64,000 nucleotides of DNA from Nonomuraea jiangxiensis. GTDB taxonomy: Bacteria > Actinomycetota > Actinomycetes > Streptosporangiales > Streptosporangiaceae. Below the pieces are notes generated by a model. That model made no database searches. It was not told the origin of the DNA and was given only the letters and a program-made list of their open reading frames with translations. Of the stretch, positions 25,312-34,302 are shown piece by piece. The translations under genes and the position numbers were made by a program. Each line of letters starts with the position of its first letter. Positions within the stretch are counted from its first letter, which is position 1. The DNA lies in NCBI RefSeq assembly GCF_900099965.1, contig NZ_FNDJ01000005.1:62001-126000 (forward strand). Reading direction: 5' to 3'.

Positions 25312-26064
25312 ATGGAACGTGTGCGAGCGATCATGAACGCCTTGAGAACCTCCGACAGCGTGTCCGTGGCGGAGTTGGCCGCCGAGCACGGCGTCTCCGA
25401 GATGACGATCAGGCGCGACCTCGACGAGCTCGCCCAGCAGGGCGTGGTGCGACGGGTCAGGGGCGGCGCTCTGTCGCTGCTGCTGCGCGGCGAGGAGCCG
25501 CCGTTCGGGGTGCGCGAGCGGGAGGCGGTGGAGACCAAGAGGCGCATCGGGGAGGAGGCCGCGTCGCTGATCGCCGACGGGGAGGCGGTGATCCTGGACG
25601 GCGGCACGACCGCGCTGGAGGTGGCCCGCGCGCTGTCCGACCGGCGCCTGACCGTGCTGCCGCTGGCGCTGCAGGCGGTCTCGCTGCTGGCCGCCGCGCC
25701 TCGCGTGCGACTGGTGCTGCCCGGCGGCGAGGTGCGTAAGGGCGAGTTGAACGTCATGGGCCCTCTCACCGAGGCCTCGATCAGGGCGCTGCGCTTCGAC
25801 ACGGCGGTGGTCGGCTGTTGCGGGCTGTCGGCCGAGCACGGCCTGACCGCGCACGACCTGCCGGAGGTGGCGGTCAAGCAGGCGGCCATCGCCTCGGCGC
25901 GGCGGGTGATCGTGGTGTGCGACTCCGGCAAGTTCGCCCGTACGGCGTTCGGCGCGGTGTGCCCGATCACCCGGCTGGACGTGGTGGTGACCGATCCCGG
26001 CATCCCTGCCGAGGAGCGCGATGCCCTGGTGGCGGCCGGGGTGACGGTCAAGGAGGCCGCGTGA
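25312..26064 (+). CDS. DeoR/GlpR-family transcriptional regulator
   Basis: 250 aa, normal family length. HTH: VSVAELAAEHGVSEMTIRRDLDELAQQG (about 16-43). The C-terminal sugar-phosphate sensor domain has ILDGGTTALEVARAL, VVGCCGLSAEHGLT and CDSGKFARTAFGAVCP. The ATG at 25312 is 6 nt from the -10 box. The stop overlaps the GTG of the following MFS gene (GTGA), so the two are one translationally coupled operon. The phosphorylated sugar sensed is unknown. Confidence 0.92.
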   Translation: MERVRAIMNALRTSDSVSVAELAAEHGVSEMTIRRDLDELAQQGVVRRVRGGALSLLLRGEEPPFGVREREAVETKRRIGEEAASLIADGEAVILDGGTTALEVARALSDRRLTVLPLALQAVSLLAAAPRVRLVLPGGEVRKGELNVMGPLTEASIRALRFDTAVVGCCGLSAEHGLTAHDLPEVAVKQAAIASARRVIVVCDSGKFARTAFGAVCPITRLDVVVTDPGIPAEERDALVAAGVTVKEAA

Positions 26065-27224
26065 CGGGTTCGCGCGGCGGTCTGATGCGTGAACGTACGG
26101 CCGTCTATCTGCTGTTCTTCCTGTCCGGCGCGGCGATCGGCACCTGGACGGCGCGCATCCCCGCGATCAAGGAGCGGCTGGGGATCGGCGAGGGACAGCT
26201 CAGCCTGGCCCTGCTGGCGATCGCGGCCGGGTCGGTGGTCGGGATGACGGTGGTGGGCCGGCTCGTGGACCGGTATGGCAGCAGCCGCGTCGTGATCCCC
26301 GCGGCGCTGCTGATGGGGGTGGTGCTGGTGCCTCCCGCCCACGCCTGGGACCTGGGCTCGCTGGCGGGGGCGCTGTTGCTGTTCGGGGTGGTGCACGGGG
26401 TTCTGGACGTGTCCATGAACGCCAATGCCGTGGAGGTGGAGCGGGCGTACGGGCGGCCTATCATGTCGTCGTTCCACGCCGTCTTCAGTGCGGGGGGATT
26501 CGCCGGGGCCACGGCGGGCGGGGTGTTCGCCCACTTCGCGCTGGCGCCCTGGGTGACGTTCTGGTCGGTGGGGGCGGTGCTCGTGGCGCTGGCGTCATGG
26601 GCGGCGCGGTGGGCACTGCGCGCGATCCCGTCTCACGTGCCCGGCGCGCACGGGCGGGCCGGGCTGCCGAAGGGGATCGTGTTCCTGGGCGTGCTGGCGT
26701 TCTGTTGCCTGGTGGGCGAGGGGGCCGCGGCCGATTGGAGCTCGGTCTATCTGAATGAGGACCTGGGCGCCTCACCCGGGTTCGCCGCCGCCGGGTACGC
26801 GGCCTTCTCCATCATGATGACGGCGGGCCGGTTGGCCGGTGATCGCCTGGCCGCCCGCTTCGGGCCGGTGCCGCTGGTGCGCGGCTGCGGGCTGCTGGCG
26901 GCTACCGGGCTCGGCTTGGCGCTGCTGGTCGGGCAGCCGGTGGCGGGCATGATCGGGTTCGGCTGCTTCGGGGCGGGGCTGTCGTGCATCGTGCCCCAGG
27001 TGTTCTCGGCCGCCGGGCACCGGGATCCGGCCTACGCCGGGCGGGCGCTGGCGCGGGTGGCGTCGATCGGCTACCTGGGGCTCCTGTCCGGGCCGGTGTT
27101 CATCGGGGGCGTGGCCGAGTTGACGGGGCTGCCCCGGGCGCTGGCGATCCCGGCGCTGCTGGCCGCGTTCGTGGCGTTGACGGCCACGGCACTGCGCGTA
27201 CGCACGGGGGAGCAGGCGCAGTGA
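26061..27224 (+). CDS. MFS transporter, YbjJ-like
   Basis: 387 aa with twelve hydrophobic segments. The opening FLSGAAIGTWTARIPAIKER is characteristic of YbjJ-type MFS permeases. GTG 26061 overlaps the deoR stop; ATG 26085 is an alternative start without coupling. Its operon with a DeoR regulator suggests transport of a sugar or sugar-like compound. Confidence 0.87.
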   Translation: MTGSRGGLMRERTAVYLLFFLSGAAIGTWTARIPAIKERLGIGEGQLSLALLAIAAGSVVGMTVVGRLVDRYGSSRVVIPAALLMGVVLVPPAHAWDLGSLAGALLLFGVVHGVLDVSMNANAVEVERAYGRPIMSSFHAVFSAGGFAGATAGGVFAHFALAPWVTFWSVGAVLVALASWAARWALRAIPSHVPGAHGRAGLPKGIVFLGVLAFCCLVGEGAAADWSSVYLNEDLGASPGFAAAGYAAFSIMMTAGRLAGDRLAARFGPVPLVRGCGLLAATGLGLALLVGQPVAGMIGFGCFGAGLSCIVPQVFSAAGHRDPAYAGRALARVASIGYLGLLSGPVFIGGVAELTGLPRALAIPALLAAFVALTATALRVRTGEQAQ

Positions 27225-27561
27225 GCCAAGGGCGATCGCCGCTGTAACATCGAGGACAGTGATCACGCCAAGGGCGGCCTGATCGACGTCGATGTCCGCG
27301 CCACCTACATCGCGCAGATGCGCGCGGCCGCCGACCGTATCGGGGTGCCGCACCGTTGGGCAGAGCTCCCCGGTGCCGGCTCCGACTCATCGGAGATCTA
27401 CGACGAACCCCGATGCCGGGAGGCCGGACGAGGGCCTTGCGGGCCCCGATCACCCCGGCGCCGTACGGTGAGCCGGAATCGGTGATTGCGACGGTCGCAA
27501 CGAGGACAAGGCCGACTTGTCCGATACACACGACAACTATCGGGTGTAGAGTCGATCGTTT
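27225..27561. other. Gene remnant region
   Basis: On the plus strand, about 27243-27411, a frame reading GGLIDVDVRATYIAQMRAAA then RIGVPHRWAELPG looks like real protein but has no start and ends in low-quality sequence. It is probably the tail of a decayed gene. Family not recognised. Confidence 0.35.
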
Positions 27562-28293
27562 ATGGACCGTTCCCTGATCAGCAACATCGCCCATTCCGAC
27601 CACCCGATCGCCGCTCCGGTGAGCGCCGCCAACCTGGACAAGCTGCTGCGGCGGACCAAGCTCGGCGAGGGTGCCCGCATCCTCGATCTCGGCTGTGGCG
27701 AGGCGATGTGGACGTTGCGGGCGCTGGAGCTGTTCCCCGGCTCGACCGCCGACGGCGTGGACATCTCCAGTGGCGCCCTGGCCGCCGCGGCCAAGGACGC
27801 CGAGGCGCGCGGGCTGAGCGAGCGCATCCGGCTGCACGAGATGGGGGCGGCGGAGTTCAGGGCTGCCGAGCCGTACGATCTCGTGCTCTGTGTCGGCTCC
27901 ACGCACGCCTTCGACGGTCTCACGCCGAGCCTGCATGCGATCAGGCAGCTGACCCGGCCGGAGGGGCTGGTGCTGGTGGGCGAGGGCTACTGGGAGACGC
28001 CCCCGTCGCCGGAGCTGGAAGCCGAGATCGGCAAATACCCCGACTTGGCCGGACTTGTCGCCCAGGCCGAGGAGCCCGGATATCGCACCATCTACGCGCA
28101 CACCAGTTCGTCGGCCGAGTGGGACGAGTACGAGTGGTCCTGGACCGGCTCGCTGGTCCGCTGGGCGATGGACAACCCAGGACCCGACGGCGACACCGCG
28201 CTCGCCGCCGCGCTGGAGCACCGTGACATGTGGCTCAAGGGCTACCGCGGCAAGCTCGGCTTCGTCACCCTGCTGCTGCGTCACACGTCATAG
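27562..28293 (+). CDS. Class I SAM-dependent methyltransferase
   Basis: 243 aa. Motif I is ILDLGCGEAMWTLRALELFP (about 40-59), with an acidic motif II (ADGVDISSGALAAA) and the post-motif region LVLCVGSTHAFDGL. TAGAGT lies 9 nt before ATG 27562. Monocistronic or followed 211 bp later by a second methyltransferase. The acceptor substrate is unknown. Confidence 0.87.
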   Translation: MDRSLISNIAHSDHPIAAPVSAANLDKLLRRTKLGEGARILDLGCGEAMWTLRALELFPGSTADGVDISSGALAAAAKDAEARGLSERIRLHEMGAAEFRAAEPYDLVLCVGSTHAFDGLTPSLHAIRQLTRPEGLVLVGEGYWETPPSPELEAEIGKYPDLAGLVAQAEEPGYRTIYAHTSSSAEWDEYEWSWTGSLVRWAMDNPGPDGDTALAAALEHRDMWLKGYRGKLGFVTLLLRHTS

Positions 28294-28504
28294 GACGGAC
28301 TGAACGAGCAGCGTGTTGATGAATTCCCCGAACCAGTTGATGATCTATTTCGGGTTGGCGCTCACGGTGCGGCCACCAGCGTCCCGAAATGCCGGAACGC
28401 CGAGGTTCACGGTAGTGGCGCGGCAGGCGAGCCGGGCGAGTTTCTGTTCCGTTCCAGCGAGACCCGAGTAGCCGGTTCCGGCGAGGCTCACTAGCGTTTG
28501 CCGC

Positions 28505-29281
28505 GTGCCGGACTATGACATGCTCATCGAGCAGGCCATCGCGGCGTCCGCCGGTGGAGAACGGCGGGGCTGGGACTTCAGCTGGCTGCGCGGGCGGACG
28601 AGCGGCGGAAGGCCACCGTGGTCCTACTCCCGCCGGGCTTCCAAGCTCCTCGCGGCGGCGCGCCGACCGCTGGATATCGACACGGGTGGAGGCGAGGTCC
28701 TGGCCTCGCTCGCTCCGCCGCCCCGGCACATGGTCGCGACGGAGGCATGGCAGCCCAACATCCCCGTCGCGGCCGAACGGCTGCGGCCGTACGGGGTCGT
28801 GGTGCTGGGCGGTGCCGCCGACCGAATCCCGATACGCGACGTCGCCTTCGACCTTGTGCTCAACAGGCACGGCGGGCTGAACGCGGCCGAGGTGGCCCGC
28901 GTTCTCATGCCGAATGGCCGGCTGCTCACGCAGCAGGTGGGCAGCCGGAACGGCCTGGCTCTGAACAACGCCCTGGGCGCGCCACCTCCCGCGGATCCGG
29001 ACGGCTGGACCCTGCCCATCGCGGTGGAGCGCCTGCAGAGCCACGGGCTGGACGTGCTGGACGCGCGCGAAGAGATGATCGACTACCTCTTCCACGACAT
29101 CGCCGCTGTCGTCTTCCAGTTGCGCGCTGTTCCCTGGCAGATTCGCGACTTCGACCTCGCCCGCTACGACGGCGCGCTGCGCCGGCTCCATGACCGCATC
29201 CGCACCGAGGGCCCTCTCATTACGCACGACCATCGCTTCCTCATCGAGGCACGCCGGCCACGTCACGGATGGGCACAGTGA
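28505..29281 (+). CDS. Class I SAM-dependent methyltransferase-like protein
   Basis: 258 aa. The SAM-binding motif is LDIDTGGGEVLASLAPPPRH (about 56-75), with DRIPIRDVAFDLVLNRHGGL and RVLMPNGRLLTQQVG following as in RlmA/UbiE-type methyltransferases. GTG 28505 is 7 nt after TAGCGT (28492-28497), so a leaderless message is likely. It resembles actinobacterial proteins annotated only as methyltransferases; the acceptor is unknown. Confidence 0.85.
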   Translation: MPDYDMLIEQAIAASAGGERRGWDFSWLRGRTSGGRPPWSYSRRASKLLAAARRPLDIDTGGGEVLASLAPPPRHMVATEAWQPNIPVAAERLRPYGVVVLGGAADRIPIRDVAFDLVLNRHGGLNAAEVARVLMPNGRLLTQQVGSRNGLALNNALGAPPPADPDGWTLPIAVERLQSHGLDVLDAREEMIDYLFHDIAAVVFQLRAVPWQIRDFDLARYDGALRRLHDRIRTEGPLITHDHRFLIEARRPRHGWAQ

Positions 29282-29825
29282 GCCCGCGTAAGTCGCGTCG
29301 TGCCGCGCTTGGCCGAGTTCGCCGGCATGGCCCACCCGCAGGGGCCTGCGGAAGCCGTCGGCCCGTATGTGCCACGGTCGCGTAAGACGGCATGCTCGGC
29401 ATTCCGAGATCGGTCGGAGCGACTCTGACGAACCGGCGGGTCTGGCCTCGCTTATGACGCACGTAAGGTCAGGGCGAGGTCGATGGCTTCTCCGAACTAC
29501 GGGCTTCTTCCGGACCCGCACCACGTTAGCGAGGCCGTCGGCCACCTGGGGTTGCCGACGGTTGGTCCGCCCGTGTGCGCCATCTGGACGTAGCCTTCGG
29601 CAGGCACGGAAGCGCCTCGACGCATGTCGTCGAGCAGGCGTTGACCAGCAAGGGCAGAATGCCAGCGCCCGATGTCCATAGTGATGTCCAGACCTGGCGG
29701 AGGTTCACACCCCGGCAACGATCCGGGCGTTCGGGAAGGCCATCGGCCAGCTGAGCATCGAGGAGCTCGTGGGCAGCCGCGTCAGCCTGCCACATGGCCC
29801 TCAACCGAGTTCACAGCTGCGTGCA
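29282..29825. other. 540-bp decayed region
   Basis: Contains short protein-like pieces in different frames on the plus strand: a 36-codon frame at 29483-29593 (MASPNYGLLPDPHHVSEAVG...) and, near 29707-29800, a stretch reading TIRAFGKAIGQLSIEELVGS. No intact gene. Confidence 0.4.
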
Positions 29826-30722
29826 TCAAACGCCCTTCAGAACACGATCAAGTGCCGCCCGGCCTGCAGGTCCCCAGTGCGGCTTGCCGCCGGGGAGGCC
29901 GCGATCTCCGTTCTGCCCCATGAGCATCAGGAAGAGGCTCTTCATAGCGGCAAGCCCGCGGGCGCGCCGGATCGCCGCCTCATCTGCTTGCCCGTACATG
30001 TCGAAGAACCGTGCGGCCGTGCCCGCGGGCAGCAGCACCCATGCGGCGGCGAGATCCCACGCCGGATCGCCGGCGAACATGTCACCGAAGTCGACGATGC
30101 CCGAGAGCGTTCCGTCGGAAACGACGACGTTCGCGGGATGGAGGTCGCCGTGCACCCACACCGGAGGGCCCTCCCACTCAGGGGCCGCAACGGCGTCGTC
30201 CCAGACGGCCCGGACGTCGGCAGCGATGTCGTCGGGAGCAACGGCCCGGAAGAAGTTCTCGAAGCCGTCCGCGCAGTTCCTGGGATGGGCTCCGCGGTCT
30301 GTAGCGATCGGTGCCTCGGCGGGTGCCTCCACATGGAGTGCCTGGAGGAAGCCCGCCAGCGTGTCGGCCGCGTGGGCGCCGCGGCTGATCGTGCCGTGGT
30401 CCAGCGGCTCGCCGGGAACCCACGTCATCACGGTCCAGTGCTTGGGGAAGCGCTCGGACGGTTCGCCGAACCGCACCGGGGTCGGCACCGGCAGCGGCAG
30501 GCGCGGGGCCAGCACGGGTAGCCACCGCCGCTCCTTGAACTGGAGCTCCGGGGTGGGGTCCATACGCTGCATACGCACGGCCAACTCATCCCCGAGGCGC
30601 CACATCTGGTTGCCCCAGCCGCCCGCCACCTCGCGGATGGTCAGCCCCGCAAGGTCTGGATGTTGCTCCCGCAGCAGGTCGCGGACCAGGTCTGCGGTTA
30701 CGTCGATCTCGGTGTCCGTCAT
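29826..30722 (-). CDS. Aminoglycoside phosphotransferase (APH)-family kinase
   Basis: 298 aa, typical APH fold. The catalytic loop is VWVHGDLHPANVVV (about 189-202, with D and N in place) and the metal-binding loop is GIVDFGDMFAGDPAWDLA (about 208-225). The nucleotide lobe is short, as in actinobacterial APH proteins of unknown substrate. TACGCT lies 8 nt before ATG 30720-30722, suggesting a leaderless start. It may phosphorylate an antibiotic or a metabolite; no other resistance gene is adjacent. Confidence 0.88.
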   Translation of the reverse strand: MTDTEIDVTADLVRDLLREQHPDLAGLTIREVAGGWGNQMWRLGDELAVRMQRMDPTPELQFKERRWLPVLAPRLPLPVPTPVRFGEPSERFPKHWTVMTWVPGEPLDHGTISRGAHAADTLAGFLQALHVEAPAEAPIATDRGAHPRNCADGFENFFRAVAPDDIAADVRAVWDDAVAAPEWEGPPVWVHGDLHPANVVVSDGTLSGIVDFGDMFAGDPAWDLAAAWVLLPAGTAARFFDMYGQADEAAIRRARGLAAMKSLFLMLMGQNGDRGLPGGKPHWGPAGRAALDRVLKGV

Positions 30723-31247
30723 GCGAAGTCAGCGTACTGAGGCAGCGAAGCAAGCGTGTTCATGACCACAAGGGCTTGAAAGGGCGCGAGCTGCGCACGT
30801 CGGCTCCCGTGCGATCATTCGCTTCGAGAACGAAGGCGCGAGCGGATACGCCAGAGAATCCGCGAACCGGTTTGGTGCGATCGTGGTCATCCCTGCGAGG
30901 AGGCCGGGGATCAGCTCGTGTCGCAGGTCGTTGAGCCGGTTCAGGAAGGCGTCGATATCGGAGCGCCGCTCGGTTCTGACCCGACCCCGCGGACGATCTC
31001 GTGCAGGACGTGCCCGCGTTTCTGGCCCAGGCGGGTCACCCGGCTCTGTACAGCTGGTCGGCCGCGCTGGAGACGCTGTTCGCGTCGACGCGACGGATCG
31101 CATGGTCGGCGTCCACTCGTTCTGCGCCCTCTGCGGGGGAAGTTGGCACGTAAACGCATGGGACTGGCGCTCATCGACAAGGACATCCGGTGACAGCCAT
31201 GTAACCGTCAAGATGCTGGTCACGAACACCACGAAGGGAACCCCGCC
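30723..31247. other. 525-bp region with coding debris
   Basis: Plus-strand pieces such as DVPAFLAQAGHPALYSWSAA (about 31000-31060) read like protein but have no start, and frames change between pieces. No intact gene seen. Confidence 0.35.
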
Positions 31248-31490
31248 GTGCTGATTCGCAAAGCCCTCTTATCATTGACCATTGCCGGAGCCGCTGCCAT
31301 GACGGCGCTTGTGCCGTCATCGGCACAAGCGTCATCGACGGCATCGGGATGGGAGTTCTGGGGCTATTACCCCACCAAAGCCGCCTGCCAAGCTGCGGGC
31401 GCCGAATTGGTGCGCAATGGCCGTGCCTACTACCAGAGATGCGATCCACCGCATCTCGAGATCAGGCAGTGGTCCCTCTTTATCTCTTAG
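31248..31490 (+). CDS. Small secreted protein
   Basis: 80 aa: signal peptide (MLIRKALLSLTIAGAAAMTA, cleavage after AQA), then about 50 mature residues rich in aromatics with two cysteines (KAACQAAG, YYQRCDPP). This pattern is common among small exported proteins of Streptosporangiales. GTG 31248 has AAGGGAA 8 nt upstream, and a strong terminator follows 52 bp after the stop. Function unknown. Confidence 0.75.
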   Translation: MLIRKALLSLTIAGAAAMTALVPSSAQASSTASGWEFWGYYPTKAACQAAGAELVRNGRAYYQRCDPPHLEIRQWSLFIS

Positions 31491-31541
31491 GTGACCTCGC
31501 GCGCCCGCTCCGGTGAACCGACGGGCGGTGCATAGCGCGAT

Positions 31542-31578
31542 GAAACGGCCCGACGTCGGAGCGATGCCGGGCCGTTTC
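31542..31578 (+). terminator. Strong hairpin terminator
   Basis: GAAACGGCCCG, 15-nt loop, CGGGCCGTTTC: an 11-bp perfect stem with A/T base, immediately downstream of the small secreted protein gene. Confidence 0.75.
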
Positions 31579-31898
31579 GTATGCCGTGGCGGTCGGCTCG
31601 GTGGGCGTCGTGGAAGACTTCGACCGAGGCGGGCAGAGCGGGATCTGGCCCAAGTACGCCTGACGGTAGCCGATGGATCAGGGGCGAAGCCCAAGGTCAG
31701 GCGAACGCAGGCGGATGCCTGAAAGGGGAACCGGCTTCCGGAAAGCCGCGTTACCCTAGCAGCCGGAGGCCGTTCAATACACCTTCTGGCAGCCTTCCGG
31801 GGACCAATCGTTGGGTGAGACCGGCCCTGGCCTCCGGGCGGCACGCTGACGAGGCCGCCTGACCGGGGGAGAGGGCCAGGGCGATCTCATGGCGGTTC
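31579..31898. other. 320-bp gap, nothing recognised
   Basis: No frame with convincing protein composition or start signal on either strand. Confidence 0.4.
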
Positions 31899-32117
31899 TC
31901 ACTCGGCCGAAGCATTGTGATCACGTCTCCGCGGCTCGACTTCTACTCCCCAGCGCTTGCGTAGCCATTCGACGCCCGCGTAGAAGGCCATGACGGCCGG
32001 GATGGTGAAGGACGCCGAGCCCCAGCCCTGCTGGAGAAACACGTTGACGATGGCGAAAGCCAGCAGTGGGCCGAGAAGTCCCCACGTCCGCCAATCCGAG
32101 GTGAGAACCCATTTCAC
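31899..32117 (-). CDS. Small membrane protein, coupled to upstream gene
   Basis: 72 aa: short amphipathic start, then two hydrophobic segments (TWGLLGPLLAFAIVNVFLQQ and FTIPAVMAFYAGVEWL) and a charged tail. GTG 32115-32117 overlaps the stop of the upstream minus-strand gene as GTGA, which fixes the start and argues that both are translated. It belongs to a family of small actinobacterial membrane proteins without known function. Confidence 0.6.
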   Translation of the reverse strand: MKWVLTSDWRTWGLLGPLLAFAIVNVFLQQGWGSASFTIPAVMAFYAGVEWLRKRWGVEVEPRRRDHNASAE

Positions 32118-32311
32118 GCGACGATGCAAGCGAAAGAATGCAGGCTGGTCAGGGACCCGGAGAGCGGTGCGTAGGTGCCATATGTGGCGGCACTGCTGAA
32201 TGGAGTATGGATTTGCATCCAGTTCGTGCCCTGCAACTCCGCCATCGCCAACAACTCGGCCTGTAATTCTTCCTCGTAGCGCTCGCGCTGTTCGTAAGGG
32301 AGGACGCGCAT
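32114..32311 (-). CDS. Small hypothetical protein, translationally coupled pair
   Basis: 65 aa: basic/acidic N-terminal segment (MRVLPYEQRERYEEELQAEL), seen at the start of several actinobacterial proteins that sit before a small membrane protein, then a variable tail. Start ATG 32309-32311 has no clear ribosome-binding site; sequence upstream in frame lacks another start. The stop overlaps the GTG of the next gene. The tail after residue 28 is unlike the family and may be degenerate. Confidence 0.5.
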   Translation of the reverse strand: MRVLPYEQRERYEEELQAELLAMAELQGTNWMQIHTPFSSAATYGTYAPLSGSLTSLHSFACIVA

Positions 32312-32416
32312 GGCTTGCTTGATGATGTGTCGAACAGCGGGCGCGGGAGGCGGTGCGGGTGTCCGGGGGGCGGCGATCGATCGGGGGGTGGTGGCGTTGT
32401 TCCCGGAGGAGAGCGT

Positions 32417-32581
32417 GTGGAGGTGCTGCGGGAGGGGCCGTTCAGCGAGGCGTACCGGTCGCTGGCGTTCATGGCCGAGCGAGGACTGGTGGCGGCGGGG
32501 CCGCGTCATGAGGTATATCTGACGAGGCTGGATGATCCGGCTCCGCGTACGGTGCTGCGGCAGCCGGTGTCGGCGGTGTAG
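32417..32581 (+). pseudogene. GyrI-like effector-domain fragment (MerR/AraC regulator tail)
   Basis: 54 codons reading VEVLREGPFSEAYRSLAFMA then AERGLVAAGPRHEVYLTRLD, the characteristic C-terminus of GyrI-like small-molecule-binding domains that end MerR- or AraC-type regulators. The DNA-binding part is missing upstream, where frames are broken. It lies 98 bp before an SDR gene that an intact copy might have regulated. Confidence 0.6.
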
Positions 32582-32679
32582 CGGGGCGGATTTGAGGGGT
32601 GTGTAGGGGTTTTCCGGTGGACGGGTGCGCCCTTTACTGATCTTCACCGAGACCCCTGCACCCACCCACGGAGCATTTC

Positions 32680-33429
32680 ATGTCCGGACCCCTGACCGGC
32701 AAGGTGGCGCTGATCACCGGCGGATCTCGCGGCATCGGCGCGGCCACCGCCCGAGCCCTCGCCGACGCCGGTGCCGATGTCGCGATCAGCTATGCCAGTG
32801 CGGCCGACCGTGCCCGTCAGGTCACCGACGGGCTGCGTGCCGCCGGGGTGCGCGCCGGCGCCTACCGCGCCGATCAGGAGCATCCCGCGCAGGTGGCCGG
32901 CCTGGTCGGCGACGTGGTGTCCGATTTCGGGCGGCTCGACATCCTGGTGAACAACGCGGCGGCTCCCGCGATGGGCCTGATCGATGATCCGGCCACCGAT
33001 GAAAAGGCTCTTGACCGGCAGTTCGTCATCAACGCCGGCGGGGTGGTGGCCACGATCCGGGCCGCCGCCGCCGTGCTGCGGGAGGGTGGCCGGATCGTCA
33101 CGGTCGGCTCGGTCCTGGCCAGCCGCGCCGGCTACCAGGGGGTTGCGGACTACGCCGCCGCCAAGGCCGCGATCACGGCCTACAGCAAGGCGGCCGCCCG
33201 CGATCTGGCGCCGCGGGGGATCACGGTCAACGTCGTGCAGCCCGGTTCCATCGAGACCGACACGAATCCGGCTGACGGCCCGTACTCCGACATGCAGCGC
33301 GGCCTGAACGCCATGGGGCGTTTCGGCCGCCCCGAGGAGGTCGCCGCCGGCATCGCGTTTCTTGCCGGTCCCGGCGCGTCCTTCATCACCGGCGCAGTCC
33401 TGGACATCGATGGAGGCTACCTCGCCTGA
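32680..33429 (+). CDS. SDR-family oxidoreductase, FabG-like
   Basis: 249 aa classical SDR: TGGSRGIGAATARALADAG (about 12-30), LVNNAAAPAM, catalytic Ser in TVGSVLASRAG and YAAAKAAI, then PGSIETD and a C-terminal DIDGGY motif. ATG 32680 with GGAG 6 nt upstream. Common in actinomycetes as a stand-alone ketoreductase beside a TetR or MerR regulator; here only a regulator fragment remains upstream. Substrate unknown. Confidence 0.9.
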   Translation: MSGPLTGKVALITGGSRGIGAATARALADAGADVAISYASAADRARQVTDGLRAAGVRAGAYRADQEHPAQVAGLVGDVVSDFGRLDILVNNAAAPAMGLIDDPATDEKALDRQFVINAGGVVATIRAAAAVLREGGRIVTVGSVLASRAGYQGVADYAAAKAAITAYSKAAARDLAPRGITVNVVQPGSIETDTNPADGPYSDMQRGLNAMGRFGRPEEVAAGIAFLAGPGASFITGAVLDIDGGYLA

Positions 33430-33594
33430 TCGTGCCTGATCGGGCCGGGCCGGTGTCAGCGCCATGCCACATGCTCCTGTGCCCTGTCCGATCGCATCAC
33501 GGTGCGGATGTCGTGCAGCAGACCGCCGCCGGCGTACACGCGGGGGAACGGTTCGCCGGGTACGGCGGCGCCGAGGAACCGGCACAGCGGCTCC

Positions 33595-33735
33595 CATCCT
33601 TACCGAGCAGGCTCAGGCCGCGATTCTCTCGTGCCGTCTCGGAGGTGTGGACGCCACCGACCGACGAAGGGCGATCGATCCGCGGATGCCGGCCCGTGAA
33701 CGCGCTTTGGCGCCGCCGGCAAGAAAAGCGGGCAT
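33595..33735 (+). pseudogene. Decayed copy of the 38853-39785 gene (3' part)
   Basis: Reads LTEQAQAAIL in one frame, then SEVWTPPTDEG in another, then AIDPRMPARERAL, matching the 39290-39425 part of the downstream gene (LVEQTQAATL, SQVWTPSADEG, AIDPRMLAHERAL) with two frameshifts. Confidence 0.6.
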
Positions 33736-33769
33736 TTATGGTTGCGGCATTACTAGCGAGACGCCTGGT

Positions 33770-33990
33770 TCAACGGGCTTGCGAACGTGCGCGAGCGATG
33801 CCCCGCTGCTCACGGATGATGGCCGCCAGCTCCTCGACGGAGCGACCCCCTGGTATGTACGCGGCACGGGCGGCGTCCCCCGGGGGAGAGGGCGTCCCGA
33901 GCGGCCCGCACGTCGGCGAGGACCCACCCCGCGACAACACGAGCTCGGCGCGGGCAGTCGACAGATCCACGTTCGCACGAGCGTTCGAGA
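33770..33990 (-). pseudogene. Frameshifted copy of the 40077-40265 small gene
   Basis: LADVRAARDALSP in one frame continues after a C/G homopolymer as GDAARAAYIPGGRSVEELAA in the next, parallel to the intact copy (LAEARARREALSPEDAARAA). A 36-base core of the DNA (33843-33878) is identical in both copies. Confidence 0.6.
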
Positions 33991-34302
33991 TCCGCATGGC
34001 CGAGCATGGCCTGGAGACGCTCGACGAGGCGATCGAGGTACTGCTACACGCCACTGCTGCATGCGATGCACGGCGACGGCCACGAGGACGTCCTGCCGGT
34101 GTTGGAAGGCGACGCGGCCACCGCCCGCACGCGTGTGCTGGGCCAGGTCGCCGCCTGCAGGGAACGCTACGGCGAGGCGGCGACTGCGCCTGTTTCAGCG
34201 CGTGGCCGGGCCGCCGACCCGCTCCAGGCGCTCCGTGAGGGTGCTCACATCGATCCGGTGCGAGTGGCGACGATGCGGCTGGAAATCGACCGAGCCTTTT
34301 CT

